The position numbers were made by a program, and so were the translations under genes. Positions 1-14,369 of a stretch of DNA of 64,000 nucleotides are shown piece by piece; positions within the stretch are counted from its first letter, which is position 1; every line of letters begins with the position of its first letter. The stretch is taken from contig NZ_JAMXMY010000010.1 of assembly GCF_024055795.1 (NCBI RefSeq), forward strand, positions 186,001-250,000. Reading direction: 5' to 3'. The notes under the pieces are model-generated. The model saw only the letters and a program-made list of their open reading frames with translations. It was not told the DNA's origin and ran no database searches. The DNA comes from Actinoallomurus purpureus (lineage in GTDB: Bacteria; Actinomycetota; Actinomycetes; Streptosporangiales; Streptosporangiaceae).

Positions 1-791
1 CCGTTGCCCTCGGCGTCGGGGACGTTCGTCGGGTACTTCTTGTACACGTAGTGCGACTGGGCGAGGGTCCACGAGTTGGTGGTGACCCAGTAGATGAGCA
101 CGCCCAGCGGCAGGGTCAGGCCGAAGAGCCCGAACAGCGGCGAGAGGTACACCAGGAACTTCTGGGACTGCATCATCGGGTTGTCGGCCGTCATGGTCTG
201 CATCGACCGGCCGACGCTCGACTTCATCGTGAAGAAGGTCGTCGTCGAGCTGATCGCGACGGCGAGGCCGGTGACGACCATCGCGCCGACGAGCCCGCTG
301 GAGAAGGCGTCCTTGAAGGTCGAGGGGATGTGCGCGCCGAAGATGTCGGCGTTCTGGGCGCTCTGGATGAGGTCGGCGGAGATGCCGAACTTCGAGTGGC
401 CCTTCGGCGTCGTGGAGATCGCTCGGAGCACGTTGTACAGCGAGATGAAGATGGGGAACTGCACCACCAGGGGGAGGCAGCCGGAGAGAGGGTTGGCGCC
501 CGCCTCCTGGTAGAGCTTCATCATCTCCTGGTTGAGGCGCTGCTTGTCCTTCTTGTACTTCTTGCGCAGCGCCTGAACCTGCGGCTGCAGCTCCTGCATC
601 TTCCGCGACGCGTGGATCTGCTTCACGAACAGCGGGAAGAGGATGAGCCGCATGAGGACGGTCAGCAGGAAGATCGACAGGCCCCACGCCCATCCGCTGT
701 CCGCCGGGAAGATCAGGCTCAGGCCGGCGTGGATCTGTACGATCACCCACGCGACGGCCTCGAACAGCGGATCGAGGAAGCTGAGACTCAC
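1..791 (-). CDS. yidC: YidC/Oxa1 membrane protein insertase, 3' end beyond window
   Basis: Insertase that helps membrane proteins into and across the cytoplasmic membrane. The reverse strand reads from a GTG at 791 (AGGAG just upstream) into VSLSFLDPLFEAVAW, then a hydrophobic segment, the basic coiled region rich in Lys/Arg/Gln (KKYKKDKQRLNQEMMKLYQE), the conserved NPLSGCLPLVVQFPIF segment and later hydrophobic helices. This is the usual actinobacterial YidC layout without a large periplasmic domain. About 263 codons are visible and the C-terminal tail is cut off by the window edge. It lies 10 nt after yidD in the conserved rpmH-rnpA-yidD-yidC operon. Family and start are confident. Confidence 0.95.
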   Translation of the reverse strand, partial: MSLSFLDPLFEAVAWVIVQIHAGLSLIFPADSGWAWGLSIFLLTVLMRLILFPLFVKQIHASRKMQELQPQVQALRKKYKKDKQRLNQEMMKLYQEAGANPLSGCLPLVVQFPIFISLYNVLRAISTTPKGHSKFGISADLIQSAQNADIFGAHIPSTFKDAFSSGLVGAMVVTGLAVAISSTTTFFTMKSSVGRSMQTMTADNPMMQSQKFLVYLSPLFGLFGLTLPLGVLIYWVTTNSWTLAQSHYVYKKYPTNVPDAEGN

Positions 792-801
792 CGGCTGGCT
801 C

Positions 802-1098
802 CTATGTGCTCTCCGAAACAGTGCCGCTGGGGCGCGGCGTGAGGTCTTGGGGTGATTCGCCCTTCCGCGGCGGGACCGGGTCGTACCCGCCGGCGTGGAA
901 GGGGTGGCAACGAGCGATGCGGCACACCGCGAGCCAGCCACCGCGGAGGGCGCCGTGGGTGCGGAGCGCCTCCAGGGCGTACGCGCTGCAGGTCGGCTGG
1001 TAGCGGCACACCGGGCCGAAGAGCGGGCTGAGGAACCGACGGTAGAAGAGGATGGGCATCGTCAGAGCCCGAGCCGCGAGCGTCGGCTTGTCCGTCAT
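802..1098 (-). CDS. yidD: YidD membrane protein insertion efficiency factor
   Basis: Small amphipathic protein of 98 residues that assists YidC-dependent insertion at the inner face of the membrane. It shows the family hallmarks [21 protein letters not shown] near residues 18-38, with conserved cysteines, followed by [24 protein letters not shown]. The start codon overlaps the rnpA stop by 4 nt (1095-1098), so translation is probably coupled. The position between rnpA and yidC is the universal one. The C-terminal 20 residues are a low-complexity tail, as is common in actinobacterial copies. Confidence 0.95.
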   Translation of the reverse strand: MTDKPTLAARALTMPILFYRRFLSPLFGPVCRYQPTCSAYALEALRTHGALRGGWLAVCRIARCHPFHAGGYDPVPPRKGESPQDLTPRPSGTVSEST

Positions 1099-1454
1099 GT
1101 CCGCCTCTTGACCTGTCGCTGCAGGAGCCGGTCGAGTGCCGCTTCGAGATCCGCGGCGAGTTCGTCGTGGCGTGCGGTCGCCGCTTTGGCGTTGGCCCGC
1201 ACGACAAGCAGGCTACCCGGTGCCAGCCGATGCAGATGCTCCCGAAGGATGTGCCGGAGCCTGCGGCGGACCCTGTTGCGGGCGACCGCGTCACCGACCT
1301 GTCGGCCGACCGTGAAGCCGACCCGGGCGGGTTCGTCGACGTCATCCCGGAACTGCAGGTGAAGAACGAGATTAGGCCGTCCGGCACGATCACCGCGCCG
1401 GACGGCCGAAGTGAACTCTTCTCGCCGCCGCATCCGGTGTCCGGACGGCAGCAC
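1095..1454 (-). CDS. rnpA: Ribonuclease P protein component
   Basis: Protein cofactor of RNase P, which matures tRNA 5' ends. The 119-residue product has the typical N terminus ([13 protein letters not shown]), the [22 protein letters not shown] motif around residues 48-69 (the conserved RNR RNA-binding segment) and a basic C-terminal tail. I take the GTG at 1454, because family members usually start just before the MRRREEF segment; an internal ATG at 1433 is the alternative. It is separated from rpmH by only 12 nt and overlaps yidD by 4 nt, so all are likely co-transcribed from the rpmH promoter. Confidence 0.95.
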   Translation of the reverse strand: MLPSGHRMRRREEFTSAVRRGDRAGRPNLVLHLQFRDDVDEPARVGFTVGRQVGDAVARNRVRRRLRHILREHLHRLAPGSLLVVRANAKAATARHDELAADLEAALDRLLQRQVKRRT

Positions 1455-1466
1455 GGTCGCCGCTGC

Positions 1467-1604
1467 TCAGACCGCGACGTGCTCGCGCCCCTTGCGGCGG
1501 CGTGACGACAGGATCGCCCGCCCCGCTCGGGTGCGCATGCGAAGCCGGAAGCCGTGCTTCTTGTGCCGGCGGCGGTTGTTCGGCTGGTAAGTACGCTTGC
1601 TCAC
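1467..1604 (-). CDS. rpmH: 50S ribosomal protein L34
   Basis: Ribosomal protein L34, 45 residues, beginning [19 protein letters not shown] and ending in a basic tail. The start is the GTG at 1602-1604. An upstream ATG in the same frame (1649) would add 15 residues not found in L34, so it was not used. It heads the leftward rpmH-rnpA-yidD-yidC operon, divergent from dnaA. Confidence 0.97.
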   Translation of the reverse strand: MSKRTYQPNNRRRHKKHGFRLRMRTRAGRAILSSRRRKGREHVAV

Positions 1605-1915
1605 TCGAGGCTCCAGTGGGGTGCTGCGGTCAATGTACTGATGTCGCATCGGGCGCCGGGACCCCGCGTACAGCAGGGGATCGGCGACCTGCGGGCGCGC
1701 AGCACCGCCGTCGATGCGACTCGACCGTCGTACGTTACGGTCTGCGCCGCCCTCCGGTCAAACCGAGCACACATATCCCCAATGACGCCGCGCCTTGTGC
1801 ACAAGTTGTGGACAACCCTGTGGATGACGCGTGAGAGAGTGTTCGTCTGACGTTGTGCGGGAGGAGAACGCCCACTACCGGGGCGCCGGCCGCTTTGAGG
1901 GAGGGGAACCAGGAT
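1605..1915. promoter_or_regulatory. rpmH-dnaA divergent intergenic region with DnaA boxes
   Basis: This 311-bp stretch carries the promoters for rpmH (left) and dnaA (right). It holds a palindrome CTTGTGCACAAG at 1794-1805, a perfect inverted DnaA box TGTGGACAA at 1807-1815 and a near box TGTGGATGA at 1819-1827. DnaA boxes here are consistent with autoregulation of dnaA and with an origin-proximal DnaA binding region. No gene is apparent in it. Confidence 0.7.
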
Positions 1916-3724
1916 ATGGACGGGCTGGATCTTGCGCTCGTGTGGACGAGGGCACTGGAGGCCCTGCCCAACGATCTGCCCCCGCAGCATCGTGCCTGGC
2001 TCTCCATGACCCGGCCGCTGGCCCTGGTCGAGGACACCGCGCTGCTGGCGACGCCGAACGAGTTCGCCAAAGAGGTGCTGGAGAACCGCCTGCACCCGTT
2101 CATCACCGAGGTGCTGTCCGCCCAGCTCGGCCGCGACATCCGCGTGGTGGTCACGGTGCAGCCGGACCCGGCGCCGCTCGAGCGGCCGATCCCGACCGAG
2201 CCGGAGACCGATCACGAGCAGCCGCCCCACGGGCCCGGCGGTTACCGCCTCGAAGGTCCCCGGTTCACCGAGGCCCCGCCGCGCGGCCCGATCGGCGACC
2301 CCGGCTCCGGGCCGTACGGCGATCCAGGCCCCGGAGGCCCGAACCCCGGAGGGCCGGGCGGCGGATACGGCGATCCCGGAGGGCCGGGCGCCGGCGGATA
2401 CGGAGAGCCGGGGCCCGGTCCGTACGGCGGCGAGCGGTACGGCGGCGAGCGTTATCGTCCCGAGCCTCAGTACGGTGGCGACCCCTATCGCGGCGAGACG
2501 TACCGCGACCAGTACGGCGCCCCGTACCAGCAGGAGCCGCAGCGCCGCCACGACCAGCAGGGCATGCCGAATGTGCCGGGCGCCCAACGCGACCCCTTCG
2601 TGCCGACCCCGGGTGCGGTGCCGGGCGGCGGCTGGCAGGCCCGCCCGTCCTCGGACCCGGCCGAGAAGGCGAGCACGGAGCCCGCGCGGCTGAACCCGAA
2701 GTACACCTTCGACACGTTCGTCATCGGCTCGTCCAACCGGTTCGCGCACGCGGCGGCCGTGGCGGTCGCGGAGGCGCCGGCCAAGGCGTACAACCCGCTG
2801 TTCATCTACGGCGACTCCGGGCTCGGCAAGACGCACATGCTGCACGCCATCGGCCACTACGCCCAGAGCCTGTTCAATGGGGCGCGCGTGCGCTACGTGA
2901 GCTCCGAGGAGTTCACCAACGACTTCATCAACGCGATCCGGGACGGCAAGGCCGACAACTTCCGCCGCCGCTACCGGGACATGGACATCCTCCTCGTCGA
3001 CGACATCCAGTTCCTGGAGAACAAGGAGCAGACGCAGGAGGAGTTCTTCCACACCTTCAACACCCTCCACAACGCCAACAAGCAGATCGTGATCTCCAGT
3101 GACCGCGCGCCCAAGCAGCTGGTGACGCTGGAGGACCGGCTGCGCAACCGGTTCGAATGGGGGCTGATCACCGACGTGCAGCCGCCCGAGCTGGAGACTC
3201 GGATCGCGATCCTGCGCAAGAAGGCGGTGCAGGAGGGCCTGGTCGCGCCGCCGGAGGTGCTGGAGTACATCGCCTCGAAGATCTCCACCAACATCCGGGA
3301 GCTGGAGGGAGCGCTGATCCGCGTCACGGCGTTCGCCAGTCTGAACCGCCAGTCGGTGGATCTTCAGCTCGCCGAGATCGTGTTGAAGGATCTCATCCCC
3401 AACGACAGCGGCCCCGAGATCACCGCAGCAACGATCATGGCGCAGACGGCGACGTACTTCGGGATCGACATGGAGCAGCTGTGCGGGCCGTCGCGCTCAC
3501 GCGTGCTGGTGACCGCCCGGCAGATCGCGATGTACCTGTGCCGGGAGCTCACCGACCTGTCGCTGCCGAAGATCGGGCAGCAGTTCGGCGGCCGTGACCA
3601 CACGACGGTCATGCACGCGGAGAAGAAGATTCGCAAGCTGATGGCGGAGAAGCGGCCGATCTACAACCAGGTCACCGAGCTGACGAACCGCATCAAGCAG
3701 CAGGCCCGCAACGGCGGAGCCTGA
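1916..3724 (+). CDS. dnaA: Chromosomal replication initiator DnaA
   Basis: AAA+ initiator that binds DnaA boxes and opens oriC. The 602-residue product has an N-terminal helicase-interaction domain, then a very long Gly/Pro/Tyr-rich linker (roughly residues 100-260). The AAA+ core has Walker A GDSGLGKT at 299-306 and Walker B around Asp362-Asp363 (LLVDDIQF), and a C-terminal helix-turn-helix carries [14 protein letters not shown] near 559-572. The ATG at 1916 ([10 protein letters not shown]) follows GGGAGGGG. An in-frame ATG at 1853 adds 21 residues unlike DnaA and was rejected. The long linker is characteristic of Streptomyces and related actinomycetes. Confidence 0.97.
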   Translation: MDGLDLALVWTRALEALPNDLPPQHRAWLSMTRPLALVEDTALLATPNEFAKEVLENRLHPFITEVLSAQLGRDIRVVVTVQPDPAPLERPIPTEPETDHEQPPHGPGGYRLEGPRFTEAPPRGPIGDPGSGPYGDPGPGGPNPGGPGGGYGDPGGPGAGGYGEPGPGPYGGERYGGERYRPEPQYGGDPYRGETYRDQYGAPYQQEPQRRHDQQGMPNVPGAQRDPFVPTPGAVPGGGWQARPSSDPAEKASTEPARLNPKYTFDTFVIGSSNRFAHAAAVAVAEAPAKAYNPLFIYGDSGLGKTHMLHAIGHYAQSLFNGARVRYVSSEEFTNDFINAIRDGKADNFRRRYRDMDILLVDDIQFLENKEQTQEEFFHTFNTLHNANKQIVISSDRAPKQLVTLEDRLRNRFEWGLITDVQPPELETRIAILRKKAVQEGLVAPPEVLEYIASKISTNIRELEGALIRVTAFASLNRQSVDLQLAEIVLKDLIPNDSGPEITAATIMAQTATYFGIDMEQLCGPSRSRVLVTARQIAMYLCRELTDLSLPKIGQQFGGRDHTTVMHAEKKIRKLMAEKRPIYNQVTELTNRIKQQARNGGA

Positions 3725-4172
3725 GTTGTCGTCCGCGACGATCCGGTTGTCCCCAGCGGTCCACAGGCGTCCACAGGTCATGCACAGTGGTTATCCCGAG
3801 ATCGTGGATTACACAGGGTGGGGAAAAACCTGTGGATGGATCACCGTGGACAACCCTGTGGATCAGAGGGGGAAAACGGTGGATGAGATGGGGATGGACG
3901 GTGGACGAGGTGGGGATGGATTCTCGTCATCCCCAGCCATCCACCGAATCCACAGGGGTGATGCACACCCGAGGTGGATACAGAAACGCGGTCTGACCTG
4001 CGAAGACTAGACTTCTCCACAGTATCCACGGTCCCTATGACGATGACTCTCCTTGTATCTACAAAGAAAGAAAGTCAAAACGTAGAGGGGCATGCGAGCC
4101 GAGCCGCCAGCCCCGTACGGTTTCTTCAGTTCCACCACACAAGGTGATCAAAACCTCAGGAGACGGTCCAAA
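3725..4172. other. Chromosomal origin oriC (dnaA-dnaN intergenic region)
   Basis: Non-coding 448 bp between dnaA and dnaN, the actinomycete oriC position. DnaA-box-like 9-mers on both strands include TGTGGATGG 3831-3839, CGTGGACAA 3845-3853, TGTGGATCA 3857-3865, GGTGGATGA 3878-3886, GGTGGACGA 3900-3908, GAATCCACA 3946-3954, GGTGGATAC 3973-3981, TTCTCCACA 4013-4021 and GTATCCACG 4022-4030. The only markedly AT-rich stretch is 4053-4085, a candidate unwinding element. Most boxes deviate from TTGTCCACA at one or two positions, so density rather than perfect matches supports the call. Confidence 0.88.
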
Positions 4173-5294
4173 GTGAAGTTCCGCATCGAGAGAGACGTTC
4201 TCGCCGACGCCGTTGCCTGGACCGCGCGGTCGTTGCCGGTCCGTCCGCCCGTCCCGGTGCTGGCCGGGATGCTCATCGAGGCCGGCGACCAGCTGAAGCT
4301 GTCGTCGTTCGACTACGAGGTCTCGGCCCAGATGACGATGGACATCGACGCCGACGAGCCGGGCACCGCGCTGGTGTCGGGCCGGCTGCTGGCCGAGATC
4401 TCCCGCAGCCTGCCCGCCGCCCCTGTCGAGATCACCACCGACGGGGCCAAGGTCACGCTGAAGTGCGGGTCGGCGAAGTTCACACTGCTGACCATGCCTG
4501 TGGAGGACTACCCGAGCCTTCCGGAGATGCCGCCGGCCGCGGGCACCATCGGCAGCGACGCGTTCGCCGCCGCCGTCTCCCAGGTGGCGATCGCCGCGGG
4601 CCGGGACGACACCCTCCCGATGCTCACGGGTGTCCGTGTGGAGATCGAGGGCGACGCCGTGACGCTCGCCTCCACCGACCGCTACCGTCTCGCGGTCCGT
4701 ACGCTCCGCTGGCAGCCGGAGCGGCCCGACATCTCCGCGGTCGCTCTCGTGCCCGCCAAGACGCTCTCGGACACCGCCAAGTCCCTCACCTCGGGTGCGG
4801 AGGTCTCCATCGCCCTGGCGGCCGGAGGCAGCGGCGAGGGCATGATCGGCTTCGAGGGCGGCGGCCGCCGTACGACGACGCGTCTGCTCGACGCGGAGTT
4901 CGTGAAGTACCAGTCGCTGTGGCCCAAGGAGACCTCGGCCGTGGCGGAGATCCAGACCGGTCCGTTCGCCGAGGCAGTGAAGCGCGTCGGCCTGGTCGCG
5001 GAGAAGAACACCCCCGTGCGCCTGTCGTTCCGGCAGGACGAGGTCGTGCTGGAGGCGGGCAGCGGCGACGACGCACAGGCTGTGGAAGTTCTCGGCGCGG
5101 CCCTCGACGGGCAGGACATCGACATCGCCTTCAACCCGAACTTCCTGCTCGACGGCCTCAGCGCGATCGGCTCGGACGTCGCCCGACTGGCCATGACGAC
5201 GTCGACGAAACCCGCGGTCATCACCGGCAAGCCCGCCGACGACGGCGATCCCGATTACCGCTACCTGATCATGCCCATCCGGCTGTCAAGCTGA
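4173..5294 (+). CDS. dnaN: DNA polymerase III beta sliding clamp
   Basis: Ring-shaped processivity clamp. The 373-residue protein (VKFRIERDVLADAVAWTARSLP at the N terminus, DGDPDYRYLIMPIRLSS at the C terminus) has the three-domain length of the family and the terminal MP(I/M)RL signature. The start is the GTG at 4173, preceded by CAGGAG at 4157-4162. An upstream in-frame ATG at 4092 would add 27 non-conserved residues reaching into oriC and was not used. It follows the origin directly and precedes gnd. Confidence 0.96.
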   Translation: MKFRIERDVLADAVAWTARSLPVRPPVPVLAGMLIEAGDQLKLSSFDYEVSAQMTMDIDADEPGTALVSGRLLAEISRSLPAAPVEITTDGAKVTLKCGSAKFTLLTMPVEDYPSLPEMPPAAGTIGSDAFAAAVSQVAIAAGRDDTLPMLTGVRVEIEGDAVTLASTDRYRLAVRTLRWQPERPDISAVALVPAKTLSDTAKSLTSGAEVSIALAAGGSGEGMIGFEGGGRRTTTRLLDAEFVKYQSLWPKETSAVAEIQTGPFAEAVKRVGLVAEKNTPVRLSFRQDEVVLEAGSGDDAQAVEVLGAALDGQDIDIAFNPNFLLDGLSAIGSDVARLAMTTSTKPAVITGKPADDGDPDYRYLIMPIRLSS

Positions 5295-5349
5295 ATCTCC
5301 GGGGTAACTAGGCTCAGACGGACACAGAGCGCCATCTGAGGAGATGTTC

Positions 5350-6270
5350 ATGGAACTCGGGATGATCGGGCTCGGCCGTATGGGCGGCAACATGGCCAAG
5401 CGGATTCGGCAGGCCGGGCACACGGTCGTCGGCTATGACCGTGACCCGGCGGTCAGCGATGTCGGCTCCATGGAGGAGCTGGTCCAGCGGCTGAGCGCCC
5501 CACGGGCGGTGTGGGTCATGGTCCCCGCCGGCGACCCGACGCGTGCCACCGTCGACCGGCTCGGCGAGTTGCTCGACGCTGGTGACGTCGTGATCGACGG
5601 CGGCAACTCGCACTACGAGGACGACCAGAAGCACGCCGCGCTGCTGGCCGAGCGCGGCATCGGCTTCGTCGACGTCGGCGTCAGCGGGGGCGTCTGGGGG
5701 CTGCAGAACGGCTACGCGCTGATGGTCGGCGGCGACGACGAGCACGTCAAACACCTCATGCCGGTCTTCGAGGCGCTCAAGCCCGAGGGCGAGTTCGGGT
5801 TCGTGCACGCGGGCTCCGTCGGGGCCGGGCACTTCGCCAAGATGGTCCACAACGGCATCGAGTACGGCATGATGCAGGCGTTCGCCGAGGGCTGGGAGCT
5901 GCTCGAGGCCAGCGGCGTCGTCAAGAACATCCCGGAGACCTTCCGCAGCTGGCGCGAGGGCACGGTCATCCGGTCCTGGCTGCTCGACCTGGCGGACCGC
6001 GCGCTCGAGGAGGACCCGGAGCTGGCCCGCCTCAAGGGTTATGCACAGGACTCCGGCGAGGGCCGGTGGACGGTGCAGGCCGCGGTGGACCTCGCGGTTC
6101 CGCTGCCGGTCATCACCGCCTCGCTGTTCGCTCGCTTCGCCTCCCGGCAGGACGACTCTCCGGCCATGAAGATGGTCGCCGCGCTGCGCAACCAGTTCGG
6201 GGGCCACGCGGTGGAGACGTTGAAGGGTGCGGACTCCCCCGGCGCCGACGTCATCCCGCCGCAGTCCTGA
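5350..6270 (+). CDS. gnd: 6-phosphogluconate dehydrogenase, decarboxylating (short form)
   Basis: Oxidative pentose phosphate enzyme: 6-phosphogluconate to ribulose 5-phosphate plus CO2 with NAD(P)+. The 306 residues match the short GndA/YqeC-type form. The Rossmann motif [12 protein letters not shown] lies near the N terminus, followed by the substrate loop [11 protein letters not shown], the conserved [21 protein letters not shown] and the catalytic [13 protein letters not shown] helix. GAGGAG (5338-5343) fits the ATG at 5350 better than the ATG at 5344, which directly abuts it. Presence between dnaN and recF is a common actinobacterial arrangement. Confidence 0.94.
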   Translation: MELGMIGLGRMGGNMAKRIRQAGHTVVGYDRDPAVSDVGSMEELVQRLSAPRAVWVMVPAGDPTRATVDRLGELLDAGDVVIDGGNSHYEDDQKHAALLAERGIGFVDVGVSGGVWGLQNGYALMVGGDDEHVKHLMPVFEALKPEGEFGFVHAGSVGAGHFAKMVHNGIEYGMMQAFAEGWELLEASGVVKNIPETFRSWREGTVIRSWLLDLADRALEEDPELARLKGYAQDSGEGRWTVQAAVDLAVPLPVITASLFARFASRQDDSPAMKMVAALRNQFGGHAVETLKGADSPGADVIPPQS

Positions 6271-6305
6271 TCCCCGGCGTGCCGGGAGCGGACCGGCTCC
6301 GGTAA

Positions 6306-6321
6306 TCCACAGGGCTGTGGA
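6306..6321. promoter_or_regulatory. TCCACAG inverted repeat (DnaA-box half sites)
   Basis: TCCACAG and CTGTGGA arms separated by GG in the gnd-recF gap. Similar palindromes occur at 7619-7633 (ending in the perfect box TGTGGACAA, 7628-7636) and 8124-8138, and a perfect TTGTCCACA lies inside recF at 7197-7205. They resemble DnaA-box pairs scattered along the origin-proximal operon. Confidence 0.5.
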
Positions 6322-6466
6322 AAATTCGGCCCGATCTGGGGACGGCCACGCCGGGATCTCGATCGCGACGGCCCGGCCGCGTTCTCCACGGCCGCACCCG
6401 CCCCCTCCACGGGGCCGAGGTGCGGCCGGGCAGCGCGGATCGTCCACAGGGCCTACCCTCGTCTGG

Positions 6467-7609
6467 GTGTACGTCGCCCACCTCACGCTGCAGGACTTCC
6501 GGTCGTACGAATCGGCGGAGATCGCCCTCGAGCCCGGGATCAGCGCCTTCCTCGGCCCGAACGGCCAGGGCAAGACGAACCTCGTCGAGGCCATCGGGTA
6601 CGTCGCGCTGCACGGCAGCCACCGCGTGTCCACGGACGCGCCGCTGGTCCGGCACGGTGCGCAGCGGGCGATCGTACGAGCCGGGATCGTCCGTGACGAG
6701 CGCAAGGCGCTGATCGAGCTGGAGATCAACCCGGGGCGGGCCAACCGTGCCCGGCTCAACCGGTCGGCGGTGCAGCGCCCCCGTGAGGTGCTGGGGATGC
6801 TGCGGACCGTGCTGTTCGCTCCCGAGGACCTGGTCCTGGTGAAGGGCGACCCCGGCGAGCGCCGCCGGTTCCTCGACGAGCTGCTGACCGTCCGGGCGCC
6901 ACGATTCGCGGGGGTCCGCTCCGACTACGACCGTGTCCTCAAGCAGCGCAACGCCCTGTTGAAATCCGCGGCCGCGCACCGCCGCGCGCCCGGTCCGGAG
7001 GTGCTCAGCACACTCGACGTGTGGGACACCCACCTCGCCCGCACCGGCGCCGAGCTCCTCGGCGCCCGCCTCGAACTGGTCGCCGCGCTCGGCCCGCTGG
7101 TCGCCAAGGCGTACGCCGCCCTCGCCCCCGGCGGAGCGGCCGACCTCGAGTACCGCGCGTCGGCGGCCGGGGGTTCGCCGGGTGAGCCACGGGAGTTGTC
7201 CACAGACCGTGCACAGCTGACCGAGGCCCTGTTGACGGGGATGGCGGAGGCGCGAAAGAACGAGCTCGAGCGGGGGGTCAGCCTGGTCGGCCCGCACCGC
7301 GACGAGCTGCTGCTCAAGCTGGGCGACCTGCCGGCGCGCGGTTACGCCAGCCACGGCGAGTCCTGGTCGTTCGCGCTCGCGCTGCGCCTCGCGTCGTACG
7401 AGCTGCTGCGCGCCGACGGCGACGACCCGGTGCTGATCCTGGACGACGTGTTCGCCGAGCTCGACACCGGGCGACGCGACCGTCTGGCCGAGATGGTCGC
7501 CCAGGCCGAACAGGTGCTGATCACCGCGGCCGTCCCCGAGGACGTGCCCGAGCGGCTCAGCGGCGCGACGTACGAGGTCGCGGATGGGGAGGTCACGCGT
7601 GTCCGATGA
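6467..7609 (+). CDS. recF: DNA replication and repair protein RecF
   Basis: SMC-like ATPase that helps load RecA at single-strand gaps. The 380-residue protein starts [18 protein letters not shown], has Walker [10 protein letters not shown] at about residues 31-39, the LVGPHRDEL segment and a C-terminal [12 protein letters not shown]alker B. Start is the GTG at 6467. There is no Shine-Dalgarno, but TACCCT (TAnnnT) at 6454-6459 lies 7 nt before it, the pattern of a leaderless actinobacterial transcript. An upstream start at 6227 would run into gnd and was rejected. The 3' end overlaps dciA by 11 nt. Confidence 0.96.
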   Translation: MYVAHLTLQDFRSYESAEIALEPGISAFLGPNGQGKTNLVEAIGYVALHGSHRVSTDAPLVRHGAQRAIVRAGIVRDERKALIELEINPGRANRARLNRSAVQRPREVLGMLRTVLFAPEDLVLVKGDPGERRRFLDELLTVRAPRFAGVRSDYDRVLKQRNALLKSAAAHRRAPGPEVLSTLDVWDTHLARTGAELLGARLELVAALGPLVAKAYAALAPGGAADLEYRASAAGGSPGEPRELSTDRAQLTEALLTGMAEARKNELERGVSLVGPHRDELLLKLGDLPARGYASHGESWSFALALRLASYELLRADGDDPVLILDDVFAELDTGRRDRLAEMVAQAEQVLITAAVPEDVPERLSGATYEVADGEVTRVR

Positions 7610-8114
7610 CCAGCAGGATCCACAGCCTGTGGACAAGCCGAAGTCGGGGATCGAGTTGGCCCGTGAGGCTCTCGCGCAGGCCAAGGCCGACGCGAAGCGG
7701 CGCGGCGCGCAGCCCGGGCAGACCCGTAAGAAACGGTCCCGTGGCGGCCGGGACCCCCGGCGCGGCGGCGGCGACCCGACGGCGTTCGGCCCGGCCATCC
7801 GCGAGCTGCTGGCGGCCCGGGGCTGGGAGGAGCGCGCCGCCGTCGGCGGCGTGTTCGGGAACTGGCCGCGGATCGTGGGGCCGGAGCTGGCCGAGCACAC
7901 CGAGCCTCAGACGTTCGAGGACGGGATCCTCGTCGTGGCCGCCGACTCCACCACCTGGGCGGCGCAGCTGCGCCTGCTGTCCGCGACGCTGGTCAAGCGG
8001 CTCAACGAGGAGCTCGGCCACGGAACCGTGCAGCGGGTCAAGGTCGTCGGACCCTCATCGGGGCCGCGCGGCACGGGCCGCCTTCGGGTGACCGGCGGCC
8101 GCCGCCGTACCTGA
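7599..8114 (+). CDS. DciA-like DUF721 protein
   Basis: A 171-residue DUF721 protein. The family includes DciA, the replicative helicase loader/operator of bacteria lacking DnaC or DnaI, and this position (recF-DUF721-gyrB) is the conserved actinobacterial one. The N-terminal 60 residues are basic and Arg/Gly-rich. The DUF721 core follows: [19 protein letters not shown], then [22 protein letters not shown] and a C-terminal VKVVGP. I chose the GTG at 7599 because GGGGAGG (7586-7592) is correctly spaced; it overlaps the end of recF. Confidence 0.88.
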   Translation: MSDDQQDPQPVDKPKSGIELAREALAQAKADAKRRGAQPGQTRKKRSRGGRDPRRGGGDPTAFGPAIRELLAARGWEERAAVGGVFGNWPRIVGPELAEHTEPQTFEDGILVVAADSTTWAAQLRLLSATLVKRLNEELGHGTVQRVKVVGPSSGPRGTGRLRVTGGRRRT

Positions 8115-8192
8115 GGGTGGTTTTCCACAGGCTGTGGGAGACGGCTTGCGCGATCCGGCCCGATTCGATTTCGTCGTCCGTACGCCTCGTGA

Positions 8193-10349
<2,157 letters not shown>

Positions 10350-10421
10350 CCGGAACACGGGCACCGGGCCGACCCCCGGTGCCGCCCCGGCCACTGACTC
10401 AACAGCGGAAGAGGTTCCCAG

Positions 10422-12941
<2,520 letters not shown>

Positions 12942-12990
12942 GACGCCTCGTGGCGCGTCAGACCGTGCGTCGCCTCCCCGGGGAGGTTAT

Positions 12991-13908
12991 ATGACGGCCA
13001 ACGCCGGAAAGGGCGCCGACGGGGAGTCCGGGCGTACCACCGGGACGGGCGGCAAGAGCGGCCAGGGCAAGAAGCCCAGCGCCGCGAAGAAGCCGACTGA
13101 CGAGGTGACGGTAAAGAAGACCGACGACACCGCCGACGGGGGCGAGCCGGCCGATAAGGCGGAGGAGACCGTCATCGACATGGCGGCCAAGAAGGACGGC
13201 ACCGAGGACACCGTGATGGACCTCAAACTGCCGTCCAAGAAGCCCGATCCCACCGGGGAGGCCGTCGGCAGCAAGGACCGTCTCGTCTCCCGTGGAGCCC
13301 TGAGTTCCACCGGTGATGGATCGGCCAAGGAAAAGCCGAAACCGGGAGATCCGGGTTCCGCCTCGGGTAGGACGACGTCCATGGACATTCCAAAGACGAG
13401 TCCAGGCTTCGGCGGCACCGGGTCGACGACCGGCACCGCCCCGTCGTACGGACCTCGTCCGACGACCACCCTCGAACCCGCCCCGCGGCCCGCAGGCGCG
13501 ACCCCGCCCGACAAGCCCGTCAGCCGCAAGGCGCCGCGTAAGGCCCACCTTCAGGTCGCGCGGTTCGAGCCGTGGTCGGTGATGAAGTTCAGCTTCATCA
13601 TGTCGCTCGTGTGCTTCCTCGTGCTGTTCGTCGCGGTCTTCGTGCTCTACCTCATCCTGTCGGGGCTCGGCGTCTTCGACGCCCTCACCAACACGATCCG
13701 CGACCTGCAGGGCAAGACCAACGGCAACGGCGGCCTCAACCCCGCCGGCTGGTTCTCCGCGGCCCGGATCCTCGGCTACACCGCGCTGATCGGCACGCTC
13801 AACGTCCTCCTCATCACCGCGCTCGCGACCGTCTGGTCGGTCATCTACAACATGGCCGCGGACCTCGTGGGCGGCGTCGAGGTCACGCTGAAGGAGGCCG
13901 AGCAGTAA
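12991..13908 (+). CDS. DUF3566 transmembrane protein
   Basis: 305 residues. The first 190 are a hydrophilic Lys/Thr/Pro/Gly-rich, probably disordered cytoplasmic segment. The C-terminal DUF3566 domain (RKAHLQVARFEPWSVMKFSF onward) has two membrane helices (about 196-220 and 256-280), joined by a loop with FDALTNTIRDLQG. This gene follows gyrA in almost all actinobacteria (Rv0007-like); its function is not settled. The ATG at 12991 follows GGGAGG. An upstream in-frame start inside gyrA was rejected. Confidence 0.88.
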   Translation: MTANAGKGADGESGRTTGTGGKSGQGKKPSAAKKPTDEVTVKKTDDTADGGEPADKAEETVIDMAAKKDGTEDTVMDLKLPSKKPDPTGEAVGSKDRLVSRGALSSTGDGSAKEKPKPGDPGSASGRTTSMDIPKTSPGFGGTGSTTGTAPSYGPRPTTTLEPAPRPAGATPPDKPVSRKAPRKAHLQVARFEPWSVMKFSFIMSLVCFLVLFVAVFVLYLILSGLGVFDALTNTIRDLQGKTNGNGGLNPAGWFSAARILGYTALIGTLNVLLITALATVWSVIYNMAADLVGGVEVTLKEAEQ

Positions 13909-14019
13909 TCCGCGGCCGCCCCGACCCGGAAGACGGGATTCGATTTCCTGTTGGGGCCGACGATCGGGTATGTTTCTCGACGTCGCCTCCTGGTCCTTCC
14001 GACACGGGAGCAGCTGCAC

Positions 14020-14093
14020 GGGCCTATAGCTCAGTCGGTTAGAGCGCATCCCTGATAAGGATGAGGCCGGTGGTTCAAGTCCACCTAGGCCCA
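14020..14093 (+). tRNA. tRNA-Ile (anticodon GAT)
   Basis: A 74-nt cloverleaf. Acceptor GGGCCTA (14020-14026) pairs with TAGGCCC (14086-14092), discriminator A14093. The anticodon stem is CATCC/GGATG with GAT at 14054-14056, and the T stem is GGTGG/CCACC around TTCAAGT. CCA is not encoded. It sits just after the gyrA-DUF3566 pair, as in other actinobacteria, but tRNA-Ala is about 9.9 kb away. Confidence 0.97.
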
Positions 14094-14102
14094 CTCGGCT
14101 CC

Positions 14103-14350
14103 GGCTACTCGCCGACCTTCGGTCGGCTTTGCCGGAGCCTTGTACTTTCCAGGGGGACGACCCCCTGGAACCCCCGGTGCGGCCAACGTCGCTCGGTGAC
14201 CTCCGGTCACCTTCGCCGTTGGCCGCTATGTTTTTCGGGGGGACGACCCCCCGAGCCCCCCCGATGTCCCGGCTACTCGCCGATCTTCGATCGGCTTCGC
14301 TGGGACTTTGTGTTTTCCCAGGGGGGTGACCCCCTGGAACCCCCGGTGCC
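14103..14350. repeat. Diverged tandem repeat of palindromic GC-rich elements
   Basis: Two copies of a roughly 78-bp unit at about 14103-14181 and 14271-14350. Each has GGCTACTCGCCGA, a small hairpin, then a hairpin of G5-6 and C5-6 runs and the tail TGGAACCCCCGGTGC. A third, partial hairpin of the same type lies at about 14236-14262. These look like non-coding palindromic elements just downstream of tRNA-Ile; no gene is supported here. Confidence 0.7.
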
Positions 14351-14369
14351 GGGCTTCGCCCGGCGGGTC

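Noticed and set aside
1601..3070. A 489-codon reverse frame over the rpmH-dnaA region
   Set aside because: Low-complexity Arg/Gly/Val composition; antisense to the DnaA linker and core.
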